Shown here piece by piece: positions 50,378-59,496 of a stretch of 64,000 bases of DNA. Below the pieces are notes generated by a model. That model was given only the letters and a program-made list of their open reading frames with translations. It was not told the origin of the DNA and did not search any database. Origin of the DNA: DAMCAP01 sp032059445 (GTDB lineage: Bacteria; Bacillota; Clostridia; Oscillospirales; Ruminococcaceae); contig DAMCAP010000001.1 in NCBI GenBank assembly GCA_032059445.1, positions 124,001 to 188,000 on the forward strand, written 5' to 3'. The position numbers and the translations under genes were made by a program. Within the stretch, counting starts at the first letter, position 1. Each line of letters starts with the position of its first letter.

Positions 50378-51088
50378 ATGATAGATAAGGACTTTTTACG
50401 GCAAACAGCCTTGGAAATGGGCATAGAGCTCAGCGAAAGCCAGCTGGAGCGCTTCGCGATCTATGGGCAGGAGCTGGTGAGCTATAACGAAAAGGTCAAC
50501 CTGACCGCCATCACCGACCCTGAGGGGATCGCCATCAAGCATTTTGTGGACAGCATTGCTCTAAATAAGCTCTATGAGATCCCTCACGGGGCAAGCCTTG
50601 CTGATGTAGGCACTGGGGCAGGGTTCCCTTCTTTGCCACTAGGGGTTGTGCGCCCAGATCTAAAGATCACCTTGATCGATAGTCTGGCTAAGCGCATTAC
50701 CTTCCTCCAGCTGATCTCGAAGCTCCTAGGGCAGAAGAATACGACCATCCATGCCAGAGCGGAGCAGGCAGGTATCGACCCCAAGCTACGAGAGAAGTTT
50801 GACGTAGTGACCGCCAGGGCGGTGGCTGAGCTGCGGGTGCTCTGTGAGTATTGCCTGCCTTTTGTAAAGGTTGGCGGGGTGCTGCTGGCGCTCAAAGGCC
50901 CAGACTGCGGTGAGGAGATCGGCAATGCAGCCAATGCAGTTTCGATCTTAGGGGGCGGCGAGCTACAGACTAAGGAGTATACCCTGCCTGATGGCAGTGG
51001 AAGAACACTGGTAATTATTAAAAAGCTAAGCCCTACCCCAGCCAAATACCCAAGGCAGCGGGTGAAGCTCAACGAAAAGCCCCTGTAG
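50378..51088 (+). CDS. rsmG: 16S rRNA (guanine527-N7)-methyltransferase RsmG
   Basis: A 236-residue SAM-dependent methyltransferase that modifies G527 of 16S rRNA. It has YNEKVNLTAITDPEGIAIKHFVDSI, the SAM loop LADVGTGAGFPSLPLGVVRPDLKITLIDSLAKRITFL and VVTARAVAELRVLCEYCLPFVKVGGVLLALKG. The end, AKYPRQRVKLNEKPL, resembles the usual YPR..G....PL tail. About 60 bases downstream lies a degraded copy of this 3' end. parA/parB, often next here in Firmicutes, are absent. Confidence 0.96.
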   Translation: MIDKDFLRQTALEMGIELSESQLERFAIYGQELVSYNEKVNLTAITDPEGIAIKHFVDSIALNKLYEIPHGASLADVGTGAGFPSLPLGVVRPDLKITLIDSLAKRITFLQLISKLLGQKNTTIHARAEQAGIDPKLREKFDVVTARAVAELRVLCEYCLPFVKVGGVLLALKGPDCGEEIGNAANAVSILGGGELQTKEYTLPDGSGRTLVIIKKLSPTPAKYPRQRVKLNEKPL

Positions 51089-51143
51089 AGTGGGAATATG
51101 CTCTAGCACTATTGCCAGACGGTAAGAGTTTAAATACACCCAC

Positions 51144-51190
51144 CCAGCCAAAACCCAAGGTAGCGGGTAAAATAGAGCCAAGCCCCACAG
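51144..51190 (+). repeat. Degenerate copy of the 3' end of rsmG
   Basis: CCAGCCAAA-ACCCAAGG-AGCGGGT in this segment matches the rsmG 3' end at 51038-51085, with one deleted base and stop codons. It looks like a remnant of a local duplication or recombination. The rest of the 51089-51415 gap has no gene. Confidence 0.6.
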
Positions 51191-51415
51191 AAAGCAAGAA
51201 ACTTTAGGCGATCCGTAAAAGGCCATTGCCTAAAGCTCTTGTCATTAACTAGTGCTGCTGCTCAGACTTAGAAGCAATGGAAGCTTATCAGAGTTACCTT
51301 TAAGAGGTTAACCAACAATAGAAAAATACTTTTGACCAATCAGCTTATCCTCTACCCCCCTCAAACTATGGTTAATGGGGATCAGCTATATCAATAGCCA
51401 CTGTAAGGAGTCATC

Positions 51416-52684
51416 ATGGAAAATCAGTTTTTTATAGTATCGCCTCAGCTGCTGGCGCTTGCAAATGAAGCAGAGCAAAGAGCAGCCGACGCTTTTGCCC
51501 GTATTGAGGCGAATGAGCACTACAATGGGCAGAAGGTACTAAGCGCCTTTATCAACAATCATATCTCTGCTGCTCACCTAAGCGGCACCACGGGCTACGG
51601 CTATGATGATCGAGGTAGAGATACGCTTGATCGGGTCTTTGCCCAGATTTTTGGCTGTGAAGATGCATTGGTAAGGCATAATTTTATGTCGGGTACTCAT
51701 GCCTTGACTACGGCGCTATTTGGCGTCCTTCGGCCGGGAGATGTGATGGTTTCGCTGACTGGCAAGCCCTACGACACTCTCGAGGAGGTTATTGGGATCC
51801 GTGGGCAGGGTGGCGGCAGCCTCAAGGATTGGGGAGTCCACTATCGTCAGGTAGAGCTTAAAGAAGACGGCACTCTAGACGCCGACGCTTGCATCACTGC
51901 CTGTAAGGGAGCCAAGATGGCTTATTTGCAGCGCTCAAGGGGATACTCCCTGCGCCCTTCGGTAACGGTTACCGAGATAGGTCAGCTTTGCAGTCGCATC
52001 AAGGCCGAAAACCCCGATATCATCTTTATGGTTGATAATTGCTACGGCGAGTTTGTAGAGCAAAAGGAGCCTACCGACGTAGGTGCTGACTTAATTGTAG
52101 GCTCTCTGATCAAAAACCCCGGCGGTGGCATCGCCAAGACTGGTGGATACATTGCAGGCAGGGCAGACCTGATCACACTCTGTGCCAATCGTCTTTCTTC
52201 CCCCGGGGTAGGGCGTGAGGTAGGCTGCTCACTAGACGAGCTAAGGAGCTTGTATCTGGGTATTTATTTAGCGCCTACCGTAACCGCAGCCGCTCTAAAA
52301 ACCGCTGTATTTGCAGCCAGCCTTTTGGAGCTGATGGGGTATCAGGTGTACCCTAGGGCAATGGAGGAGCGCACCGATATTATCACTGCGATCTGTCTGG
52401 GCAGCCCCGAGAAGTTGGTGCGCTTTTGTCAGGGGATCCAATCGGCTTCTCCAATTGATGCCTTTGCGTTGCCTGAGCCTTGGGATATGCCGGGCTATGA
52501 TAGTCAGGTAATCATGGCGGCGGGAGCCTTTACAATGGGAGCTTCTATCGAGCTGAGTGCCGATGCTCCTATGCGGGAGCCTTATGCCGTGTGGCTGCAA
52601 GGAGGCTTGACCTACCCTACCGGTAAGATGGGCATCTTGTCGGCGGTGCAGCGAATGCTAAGTCAAGAGCAAACCGCGCTGTAA
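51416..52684 (+). CDS. Methionine gamma-lyase-like PLP protein (aluminium resistance family, YnbB-like)
   Basis: A 422-residue fold-type I PLP enzyme. HLSGTTGYGYDDRGRDTLDRVFAQIFGCEDALVRHNFMSGTHALTTALFGVLRPGD is the N-terminal signature; the lysine loop is IVGSLIKNPGGGIAKTGGYIAG, where Lys of LIKNPGGG is the likely Schiff-base residue. FMVDNCYGEFVE holds the PLP-pyridine Asp. The family is annotated as methionine gamma-lyase or aluminium resistance protein, and biochemical function is uncertain. AAGGAG precedes the ATG. No operon partner. Confidence 0.92.
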   Translation: MENQFFIVSPQLLALANEAEQRAADAFARIEANEHYNGQKVLSAFINNHISAAHLSGTTGYGYDDRGRDTLDRVFAQIFGCEDALVRHNFMSGTHALTTALFGVLRPGDVMVSLTGKPYDTLEEVIGIRGQGGGSLKDWGVHYRQVELKEDGTLDADACITACKGAKMAYLQRSRGYSLRPSVTVTEIGQLCSRIKAENPDIIFMVDNCYGEFVEQKEPTDVGADLIVGSLIKNPGGGIAKTGGYIAGRADLITLCANRLSSPGVGREVGCSLDELRSLYLGIYLAPTVTAAALKTAVFAASLLELMGYQVYPRAMEERTDIITAICLGSPEKLVRFCQGIQSASPIDAFALPEPWDMPGYDSQVIMAAGAFTMGASIELSADAPMREPYAVWLQGGLTYPTGKMGILSAVQRMLSQEQTAL

Positions 52685-52755
52685 TATTACGCCGAATTGG
52701 ATATAGAAGCGCCATAGGGTATAATTGCACAGCTTACATTAGATCAAGATTTATA

Positions 52756-52796
52756 AAGACCGTCTGGGGAGCATTGCTCCTAAGGCGGTCTTATTT
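52756..52796 (+). terminator. Rho-independent terminator
   Basis: AAGACCG(T)C pairs with GGCGGTCTT around an inner GGAGC-ATT-GCTCC, followed by a T-rich tail. Confidence 0.8.
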
Positions 52797-53250
52797 TATG
52801 TCAGGGTTTAGCAATGAATAATAGCATACGGGCTATGCATTTTTTGCATAGCTTTGATTTTGGTGTGATTTTGGCATGATCTGGGCTATTAAAGAAACAA
52901 TAAAGACTTTTGTCGAATTATCTTGATATTTTAATTAAAAAATGTTAAAATTTAGCTATTAACAAGCAAAATTATACAAAATCTCCTACATGGCTTCCCT
53001 ATTTGATGTAGTCTGCATACAGTAGGCAATATTGTTTGTAAACAGGCTAAGCTACAGAATGAATAAAAAGTATCAATGGTCGATGTACTAGTAGGAAGGG
53101 TAAGACAAATGCCGGAGATCGTGTATGATTGCTTTATTGTGGCTCCAGAGGAAGGCACTCAATAAGCTAGGTGTGCTTATGAGGTAGAGCCAGTTTGTCA
53201 GAATGAGTTTATGCCCCAAGGGAATACTCAAAATCGAAGGAGTAATAAGC
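52797..53250. other. Gap upstream of the chemoreceptor gene
   Basis: AT-rich. At 53109-53165 a short frame (MPEIVYDCFIVAPEEGTQ) follows GGAAGGG and could be a small peptide, but nothing supports this beyond the RBS. A promoter for the chemoreceptor should lie here; I did not find a confident one. Confidence 0.35.
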
Positions 53251-54978
53251 ATGAAGAATTTGTCTGTAAGTATGAAGCTAATCATTGGTTTTGGCATAGT
53301 TCTGGCTTTCCTGTTGTTGTCTACCCTGCTTTCTTTTTACTGTATCAATACAATCAATACCCAGATTGAGCTCTATGGAGTATATACCCTGCCCAACAAT
53401 ACCAGCCTCTGGACGATCCGAAGAGAGATTGTATCAGCTCAGAGCTACTTGGCACGGGCCTTTATCGAGAAGAGCCCATCGATGGTGGAGGAGATGCTGG
53501 TGCAGGCGCAGGAGGAGGGCAAAGCTGCTCTTAACGAGCTAGACAAGTATGCAGCCAATCAGAGAAACACCTCTCGTGATCAACAGATCAAGGAGCTTCG
53601 CATCTCTTTAGAGAGGATCTTGGCTGTGCGCTCTGAAATCAGCGTATTGCTCAAAAACCCTACCGAAGAAAACCTGCAAAAGGGCTACGACTTATTTGTC
53701 GGGCAGTATATTAAGGGCTTTAATGAGGCAAGCGAGATCTTGATCGGCTTTGCCAACACAGCAAATGAACGGGCCGCAACCCAGCGGATCGACTCTATAC
53801 AAGCTCAGCAGATTGCTTGGGTCTCTCTTTCGGTTTTTGCCGTAGGGTCTTTGGCGGCCACTGTATTGGTGGGCCTTGCAATCAGAAGATCGATTTTAAT
53901 CCCTGTAAAAGAAATCGAGCGGGTTTACGGTGAAATGGCAAAGGGCAATATGGGTGTTTCGGTAAATTACGAAAGTCGCGACGAGCTGGGCAGCATGGCA
54001 AAAAGCATCAAGCGCACCAATGAGCTGTTATCGGCTTATATTGACGATATTTCTGAGAAATTGGGGCAGATCTCAGAGGGGGATCTGCGTGTTGCTGTAG
54101 ATATGGAGTATATCGGCGATTTTGCTGCCATCAAGCATGCCATGGAAGAAACTACGCTTTCTTTAAACCAAACTCTCAGCATCATCAACAACGCCGCCGA
54201 GGAGGTAAGCACTGGTGCCGCTCAGGTGTCAACCGGTGCACAGGCTCTTGCAGCGGGCTCTACCGAGCAGGCCGCCACTGTAGAGGAGCTGAGTGTTTCG
54301 ATTGCGAGAATCTCTGAGCAAGCGGTAGATAACTCTTCCAATGTAAGGGTTGCAAGCCGATATGTAGATCAGGCTGGTGCGGGCGTAACCACCGGAAACG
54401 AATATATGAAGCAGCTGACTCAAGCAATGGAGGAGATCGGCAATGTATCAAACGACATTACCAAGATCACCAAGATGATTGAAGACATTGCCTTCCAGAC
54501 CAATATTCTAGCGCTCAATGCCACGATTGAGGCAGCTAGGGCAGGTGCAGCGGGCAAGGGCTTTGCAGTGGTTGCCGATGAGGTGCGCAATCTGGCGGCA
54601 AAATCGGCAGAAGCTGCCAAGCAGACCTCCCATCTCATCGCCGAGTCGGTATCTACAATAGAAAAGGGCACTGAGCTCACCAGCCAGACGGCTCAGATCT
54701 TAAGCGAGGTAGAGCAAAAAGCCCTGATAATCAAAGAACGCATCACAAAGATTGACCAAGCTTCTGCGGAGCAGGCAGCAGCAATCGAGCAGATCAAGCT
54801 GGGGCTTAATCAAGTATCCTCAGTGGTGCAAAACAATGCGGCAACCGCTGAAGAAAACTCTGCTTCTAGTGAGGAGATGTCGGCACAGGCTCTTACCTTG
54901 CGTCGAGAGGTTGGCAAGTTTCGTTTGTATGAGACACATCAAAATAACAGAGGCAAGGCGGCTGCACTGGTGTTGTAG
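53251..54978 (+). CDS. Methyl-accepting chemotaxis protein
   Basis: A 575-residue receptor. A first membrane helix at 8-31 (LIIGFGIVLAFLLLSTLLSFY) is followed by a roughly 160-residue four-helix-bundle sensor, a second helix at about 188-212 (WVSLSVFAVGSLAATVLVGLAI), HAMP, and a cytoplasmic signalling domain. The hairpin tip EDIAFQTNILALNATIEAARAGAAGKGFAVVADEVRNLA is intact, so it should couple to CheA/CheW. No C-terminal CheR-binding pentapeptide is seen. GAAGGAG precedes the ATG. The ligand is unknown. It suggests the organism is motile or has a chemosensory array. Confidence 0.95.
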   Translation: MKNLSVSMKLIIGFGIVLAFLLLSTLLSFYCINTINTQIELYGVYTLPNNTSLWTIRREIVSAQSYLARAFIEKSPSMVEEMLVQAQEEGKAALNELDKYAANQRNTSRDQQIKELRISLERILAVRSEISVLLKNPTEENLQKGYDLFVGQYIKGFNEASEILIGFANTANERAATQRIDSIQAQQIAWVSLSVFAVGSLAATVLVGLAIRRSILIPVKEIERVYGEMAKGNMGVSVNYESRDELGSMAKSIKRTNELLSAYIDDISEKLGQISEGDLRVAVDMEYIGDFAAIKHAMEETTLSLNQTLSIINNAAEEVSTGAAQVSTGAQALAAGSTEQAATVEELSVSIARISEQAVDNSSNVRVASRYVDQAGAGVTTGNEYMKQLTQAMEEIGNVSNDITKITKMIEDIAFQTNILALNATIEAARAGAAGKGFAVVADEVRNLAAKSAEAAKQTSHLIAESVSTIEKGTELTSQTAQILSEVEQKALIIKERITKIDQASAEQAAAIEQIKLGLNQVSSVVQNNAATAEENSASSEEMSAQALTLRREVGKFRLYETHQNNRGKAAALVL

Positions 54979-55001
54979 ATCCCCAATTATCCATTAGAAT
55001 G

Positions 55002-55062
55002 AGCAGCAGGACTTCGCCGAGCAAAGGGGTTTACCCCAAGCTTGGTGTGGACTGCTGCTTTT
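55002..55062 (+). terminator. Terminator after the chemoreceptor gene
   Basis: AGCAGCAG pairs with CTGCTGCT around an inner GGGGT-TTA-CCCC hairpin, followed by TTTT. Confidence 0.75.
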
Positions 55063-55160
55063 ACAAACTTTTTGATAAATTTTGTATGAATTTAGGGAGC
55101 TTTGGCCTTATAATAGAGAGGTATTTCTGATTTCGTTGACTTTTGAGTAGGAGGGATGCA

Positions 55161-57776
55161 ATGGGAACCATGCCTGTGTATCGGAAAGTCGGCTTCGTGC
55201 TGGCGCTGCTATCGATTTTAGGGATTTTTGTAGTAGGAGCAGGCTCTATCTTTTACGTCTCGAATAGCAGCCGACAAACCATCGATGAAATCAACCGCAT
55301 GCGTAGCAGCAGTGCCCTTTCTACCATGGATTCCGTGATCAAGTATTACAGCCTTGGCTCAAAAATGGCTGCTGAAACCCTATCAAAGGATCCTGAGGTG
55401 ATCCTTGCATTGGAGCAAGGCGATAAGGCTACCGTGGTGGCTGTGGCGCAGCAGGCTGTGCGTGCCATGGGGCTCAATATTGATCTAATTACCTTTACCG
55501 ATATGCAGGGCAGGGTATTTGCCCGCAGCCATAGCACGATAACTGGGGATTTGATAGTCAACCAGCAAAACATCCGCTCTGCACTGCAAGGGGAGAGCAG
55601 CACCCAAATTGAGATGGGCAGTCAGGTGGGGCTAAGCGCCCGCACTGGCACACCGATCCAAAATCATAAGGGGGAGCTCATTGGGGTGGTATCTGTGGGG
55701 TATTCACTGGTGAGCGAGGCCTTTGTAGACGCCATGAAAGAAACTACCGGCAACGAGTTTACTGTATTTATCGGTGATCGCAGAGCGAGTACTACGATCT
55801 TTAAGGATGGTAAGCGTGCGGTGGGCACCAAGCTTGACCCTCATATTGCAGAGATCGTATTGGATCAAAAACAGGTGTATACTGGGGAGGCAAAGGTCAT
55901 TGGCATGCCCTATGCTACAGCTTACCGCCCGATTTTGGATTATGAGGGCAATGCCATAGGTGCTTTTTTTACCGGGGTATCTACTGCTGGGGTCAACAAC
56001 CTGCGCAGGCAGGCGATCCTCAATGCAGCGATCATAGAGCTGCTGATTATGAGCTTGGTGATTGCTGTGATGCTGCTTTATGTACGCAAAATCATCACCA
56101 AGCCCTTAGCCGATATGGCAAAGACTGCCGAGCAGATCACCCGAGGCAATATGGATGTGGTGATCACCCACAGCTCTCAAAATGAGCTCGGGATACTGGC
56201 AGACGCCCTACGCACCATGATTGCCAGGATGCGTAGCTACATCGAAGACCTATGCCGCAGGGAGGAAGAGCTGATCGTTGCTCTGTATCAGGCGGAGGAG
56301 GCAGAGCAGGCTAAATCACAGTTTCTTGCCAACATGAGCCATGAAATACGTACCCCAATGAATGCCGTCATCGGTATGGCATACTTAACTCTTAAAACCG
56401 AGCTGAGCCCCAAGCAAAGAGACTATGTGAGCAAAATCCACATTGCCGCCACATCTCTGCTAGGCATCATCAATGAAATTTTGGATTTCTCAAAGATTGA
56501 ATCAGGCAAAATGAAGCTGGAAAACATTGAATTTGAGCTGGAGAATGTAATCGAAAACGCAGTGATGTTTATCAGCAGGCAAGCTCACGAAAAAGGTCTG
56601 GAGTTTGTATGTCATATATCGCCTCGTATACCGTCGGGGATAATGGGTGACCCTTTAAGGCTCTCGGAGATCCTCTCTAATTTAGTGGGCAATGCAGTGA
56701 AGTTTACCGAAAAAGGGGAGGTTGCCATCGAGGTCAGCCTTCTTGAGCAGGAGCTCAGTCGTGTGCGGCTTTGCTTTGCCGTTCGGGATACCGGTATTGG
56801 CATAACTGCTGATCAGCAGAAGTTTCTGTTTAACGCCTTTACCCAAGCCGATAGCTCTACCACCCGCAGGTTTGGAGGTACAGGGCTGGGGCTTGCTATC
56901 AGCAAAGGGCTTGCTGAGCTCATGGGCGGTAGGCTGGAGGTAAGCAGTCAGCTGGGGGTTGGCAGTATCTTTACCTTTAGCGCATGGTTTGATGTGACTG
57001 AGGTACCCAGTGCTGCTCCTAAGCTTATCCCACGGCATATGCGGCATAAGAGGGTGCTGGTGATCGATGACAATAAAGCTGCCCGCGATACCCTAGCGGA
57101 GTACCTTGAGGCTATGCAGCTGCGGGTAGATACTGTAGAATCTGAGGAGGAGGCAATGGAAGCCTTGATGCAGGCGGATGCCGATGATCCCTTTGACCTT
57201 GTATTTGTAGACTGGCAGATCAATGGTGTAGACGGCGTAGAGATATCGGCCACAATCAAGTGCTCCTGTACCTTGGTACATATGCCAGAGGTAGTGCTCC
57301 TTACAGCGCCCGATCAGGAGGATAGCTGCCCATATCTACCGGGGGGTGCCGTCGACAGTGTGTTGATCAAGCCGGTGAGCCAATCAATCCTATATGAGTA
57401 TTTAGTAAAGCAGTTTATGCCTGCCCCTTCAAGTGGTATAAGAGCTTATGATGGGCAGAAGAATATACTCTCGGGCTGCTCCGAGCATAGAGGAGCAGAG
57501 GCAGAGGGTGGTACCATCTTGCTAGATTGTGGGCAATCGAGCCTACAGCTGATGCAAGGCTGTACCATTAATCCGGAGGACTCTGGGGAGCTTTGTGGGC
57601 TGCTCCTTTTGCTGCGAGAAAGCAATCTGGAGGCTGTGGGGCTCTTTAAGAAGCAGAGCACTCGGCTTCGGCAGTTGATGCGTGGGGCAGATTTTGGGGC
57701 GATGGAGCGCTGTATCGTCCATCTCGAGCTGAGAGAAGCTGCAAGGCTGCTGGAGCGATACATATCGGTGGAATAG
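55161..57776 (+). CDS. Hybrid sensor histidine kinase (Cache, HAMP, HisKA, HATPase, REC)
   Basis: An 871-residue membrane kinase. A helix at 7-31 and a second near 290-312 bound a periplasmic Cache-type sensor. HAMP follows (KIITKPLADMAKTAEQITRGNMDVV), then HisKA with SQFLANMSHEIRTPMNAVIGM (phospho-His in SHEIR), HATPase with LVGNAVKFTEKG, DTGIGI and FGGTGLGLAISKGL, and a receiver with IDD, VFVDW (phospho-Asp) and LIKPVS. The C-terminal 120 residues hold a helical HPt-like segment without an obvious His. First gene of an operon that ends in c-di-GMP genes. GGAGGG RBS. Confidence 0.93.
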   Translation: MGTMPVYRKVGFVLALLSILGIFVVGAGSIFYVSNSSRQTIDEINRMRSSSALSTMDSVIKYYSLGSKMAAETLSKDPEVILALEQGDKATVVAVAQQAVRAMGLNIDLITFTDMQGRVFARSHSTITGDLIVNQQNIRSALQGESSTQIEMGSQVGLSARTGTPIQNHKGELIGVVSVGYSLVSEAFVDAMKETTGNEFTVFIGDRRASTTIFKDGKRAVGTKLDPHIAEIVLDQKQVYTGEAKVIGMPYATAYRPILDYEGNAIGAFFTGVSTAGVNNLRRQAILNAAIIELLIMSLVIAVMLLYVRKIITKPLADMAKTAEQITRGNMDVVITHSSQNELGILADALRTMIARMRSYIEDLCRREEELIVALYQAEEAEQAKSQFLANMSHEIRTPMNAVIGMAYLTLKTELSPKQRDYVSKIHIAATSLLGIINEILDFSKIESGKMKLENIEFELENVIENAVMFISRQAHEKGLEFVCHISPRIPSGIMGDPLRLSEILSNLVGNAVKFTEKGEVAIEVSLLEQELSRVRLCFAVRDTGIGITADQQKFLFNAFTQADSSTTRRFGGTGLGLAISKGLAELMGGRLEVSSQLGVGSIFTFSAWFDVTEVPSAAPKLIPRHMRHKRVLVIDDNKAARDTLAEYLEAMQLRVDTVESEEEAMEALMQADADDPFDLVFVDWQINGVDGVEISATIKCSCTLVHMPEVVLLTAPDQEDSCPYLPGGAVDSVLIKPVSQSILYEYLVKQFMPAPSSGIRAYDGQKNILSGCSEHRGAEAEGGTILLDCGQSSLQLMQGCTINPEDSGELCGLLLLLRESNLEAVGLFKKQSTRLRQLMRGADFGAMERCIVHLELREAARLLERYISVE

Positions 57777-57788
57777 GAGGTAAAGAGC

Positions 57789-58913
57789 ATGGCAGATCAA
57801 GGACATAAGCCTTCGGTATTGGTGGTAGATGATACGCTGGACAATCTGATTTTAATTAACGAGATCCTAAAGGAAGAGTATAGGGTGCGGGTAGCAACCA
57901 ACGGCTTAAAAGCTCTGGAAGCTGCTAGGTATGCTCCACCCGATATCATCTTAATGGATATTATGATGCCTGCAATGAATGGCTATGAGGCTTGCAGGAG
58001 GCTAAAAGAAGATGAATCCCTTAGGGATATCCCGGTGTTGTTTCTGACCGCCAAGTCAGATGTAGCCGATGAGCAAAGAGGTTTTGCACTGGGTGGTGCA
58101 GATTATATCGTAAAGCCCGTTACCCCTCCGATCTTGCTGGCACGGGTCAAGACCCACTTGGCGCTTAAGCAGTCCCGGGACTCCCTCGAGGATCAAAACC
58201 AATCTCTTGAAGAAGAGATCTTACGGCGTACAAAGGATATTTCGGTGGTGCAGGAGGCTTCGATCTTGGCAATGGCAGCGCTGGCCGAAACCAGAGATAA
58301 TGAGACAGGCTGTCATCTGCAACGAGTCAAGCTGTATATCAAGGAGCTGGCGGAGTATATGAGTAAAGCGGAGAAGTTTCGCTATACTCTGACCCCCGAA
58401 AAAATCCGCCTGATGGTGCTCTCCTCCCCTTTGCATGATATTGGCAAGGTGGGTATCCCCGATCATATTTTGCTTAAGCCCGGAGCACTGACACCTCAGG
58501 AGTATGAGGTGATGAAAAAGCACACCACCATCGGCAGGGATGCGATCCTCTGTGCCGAAACCCAGATCGGAGACGCTGAGACTTTTTTGAGCTGTGCACG
58601 GGAGATTGCCTATTGTCATCATGAAAAATGGGATGGCACAGGCTACCCACAGGGGCTATGCGCAGAGCAGATCCCCTTATCGGCTCGGTTGATGGCAGTT
58701 GTAGATGTGTATGATGCATTGACCACCCGCAGGATTTATAAAGACGCGATTTTACATGAAGAGGCAGTCAGCATCATTAAGAGGGATGCAAATAAGCACT
58801 TTGACCCCGATGTGGTAGAGGCTTTTTTGCGCATTGAGGAGAAGTTTCAAGAGATCAAGAGCAAATATGCAGACAATACCGAGGGCCTGTTGATCCATGC
58901 AGGTGCCAAATAG
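57789..58913 (+). CDS. Response regulator with HD-GYP domain (RpfG-like)
   Basis: A 374-residue protein. Residues 8-125 are a receiver (VLVVDDTLDNL, LMDIMMPAMNG with phospho-Asp, KPVTPP). A coiled-coil linker with LEDQNQSLEEEIL follows. The HD-GYP domain shows SSPLHDIGKVGIPDHILLKPG and CHHEKWDGTGYPQGL, then AVVDVYDALTTRRIYK. All metal and GYP motifs are intact, so it should degrade c-di-GMP when phosphorylated. Its gene starts 12 bases after the hybrid kinase stop, so the kinase is its likely partner. Confidence 0.94.
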   Translation: MADQGHKPSVLVVDDTLDNLILINEILKEEYRVRVATNGLKALEAARYAPPDIILMDIMMPAMNGYEACRRLKEDESLRDIPVLFLTAKSDVADEQRGFALGGADYIVKPVTPPILLARVKTHLALKQSRDSLEDQNQSLEEEILRRTKDISVVQEASILAMAALAETRDNETGCHLQRVKLYIKELAEYMSKAEKFRYTLTPEKIRLMVLSSPLHDIGKVGIPDHILLKPGALTPQEYEVMKKHTTIGRDAILCAETQIGDAETFLSCAREIAYCHHEKWDGTGYPQGLCAEQIPLSARLMAVVDVYDALTTRRIYKDAILHEEAVSIIKRDANKHFDPDVVEAFLRIEEKFQEIKSKYADNTEGLLIHAGAK

Positions 58914-58936
58914 GCTGCGAGGTAAGGGAGTAACAC

Positions 58937-59458
58937 ATGCTAAAACAAGCAAAACACAGTACCTTTAGATGGGAGGCGCTGGGCGATATCAAGCAGGGCC
59001 GTAGCAATCTGGGGGAGGAAATGCCGGTGCTGGTATACCGCTTGATGCAGTATACCATGCTCGATATCCTGACCAAGGCCTGTGGAGAAGAGCAGGCAAA
59101 CGCGTATTTCCGTCAGGCAGGGCGCTTGGCGGGATTAGAATTTACCAGAAATTTATTTGACCTGACTGTGGAGTACGGTACTTTTGTGGCTCAGGTGCAA
59201 AAAAAACTACTGGAGCTAAAGATGGGCATCTTACGCCTAGAGGTATCGGACCCCGATACCGGTGAGGTGGTCATGACGATTGCGGAGGATCTGGATTGCA
59301 GCGGTCTGGCGATCAGTGATGAATATGTATGCGTGTATGATGAGGGATTTATAGCAGGGATGTTGGAGGCCTATACTGGCAAGCTCTATCATGTTAAAGA
59401 GATCGATTGCTGGGCAAATGGCGGCAGGGTATGCCGCTTTCATTGCACGCTTGAGTAA
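58937..59458 (+). CDS. V4R-domain protein
   Basis: A 173-residue protein with a V4R (4-vinyl reductase-type) ligand-binding domain. Key pattern: MPVLVYRLMQYTMLDILTKACGEEQANAYFRQAGRLAGLEFTRNLFD early and the closing EIDCWANGGRVCRFHC, where C-x(5)-G-x(2)-C-x(2)-C is typical for the domain. V4R domains bind small hydrophobic molecules or pigment precursors in other proteins, often ahead of an effector. Here it stands alone between an HD-GYP and a GGDEF gene, so it may feed a ligand signal to the diguanylate cyclase. RBS AAGGGAG. Confidence 0.85.
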   Translation: MLKQAKHSTFRWEALGDIKQGRSNLGEEMPVLVYRLMQYTMLDILTKACGEEQANAYFRQAGRLAGLEFTRNLFDLTVEYGTFVAQVQKKLLELKMGILRLEVSDPDTGEVVMTIAEDLDCSGLAISDEYVCVYDEGFIAGMLEAYTGKLYHVKEIDCWANGGRVCRFHCTLE

Positions 59459-59496
59459 GCGCATAGTAGCACTAAGCGCAGAGGGAGGGAAAACAT

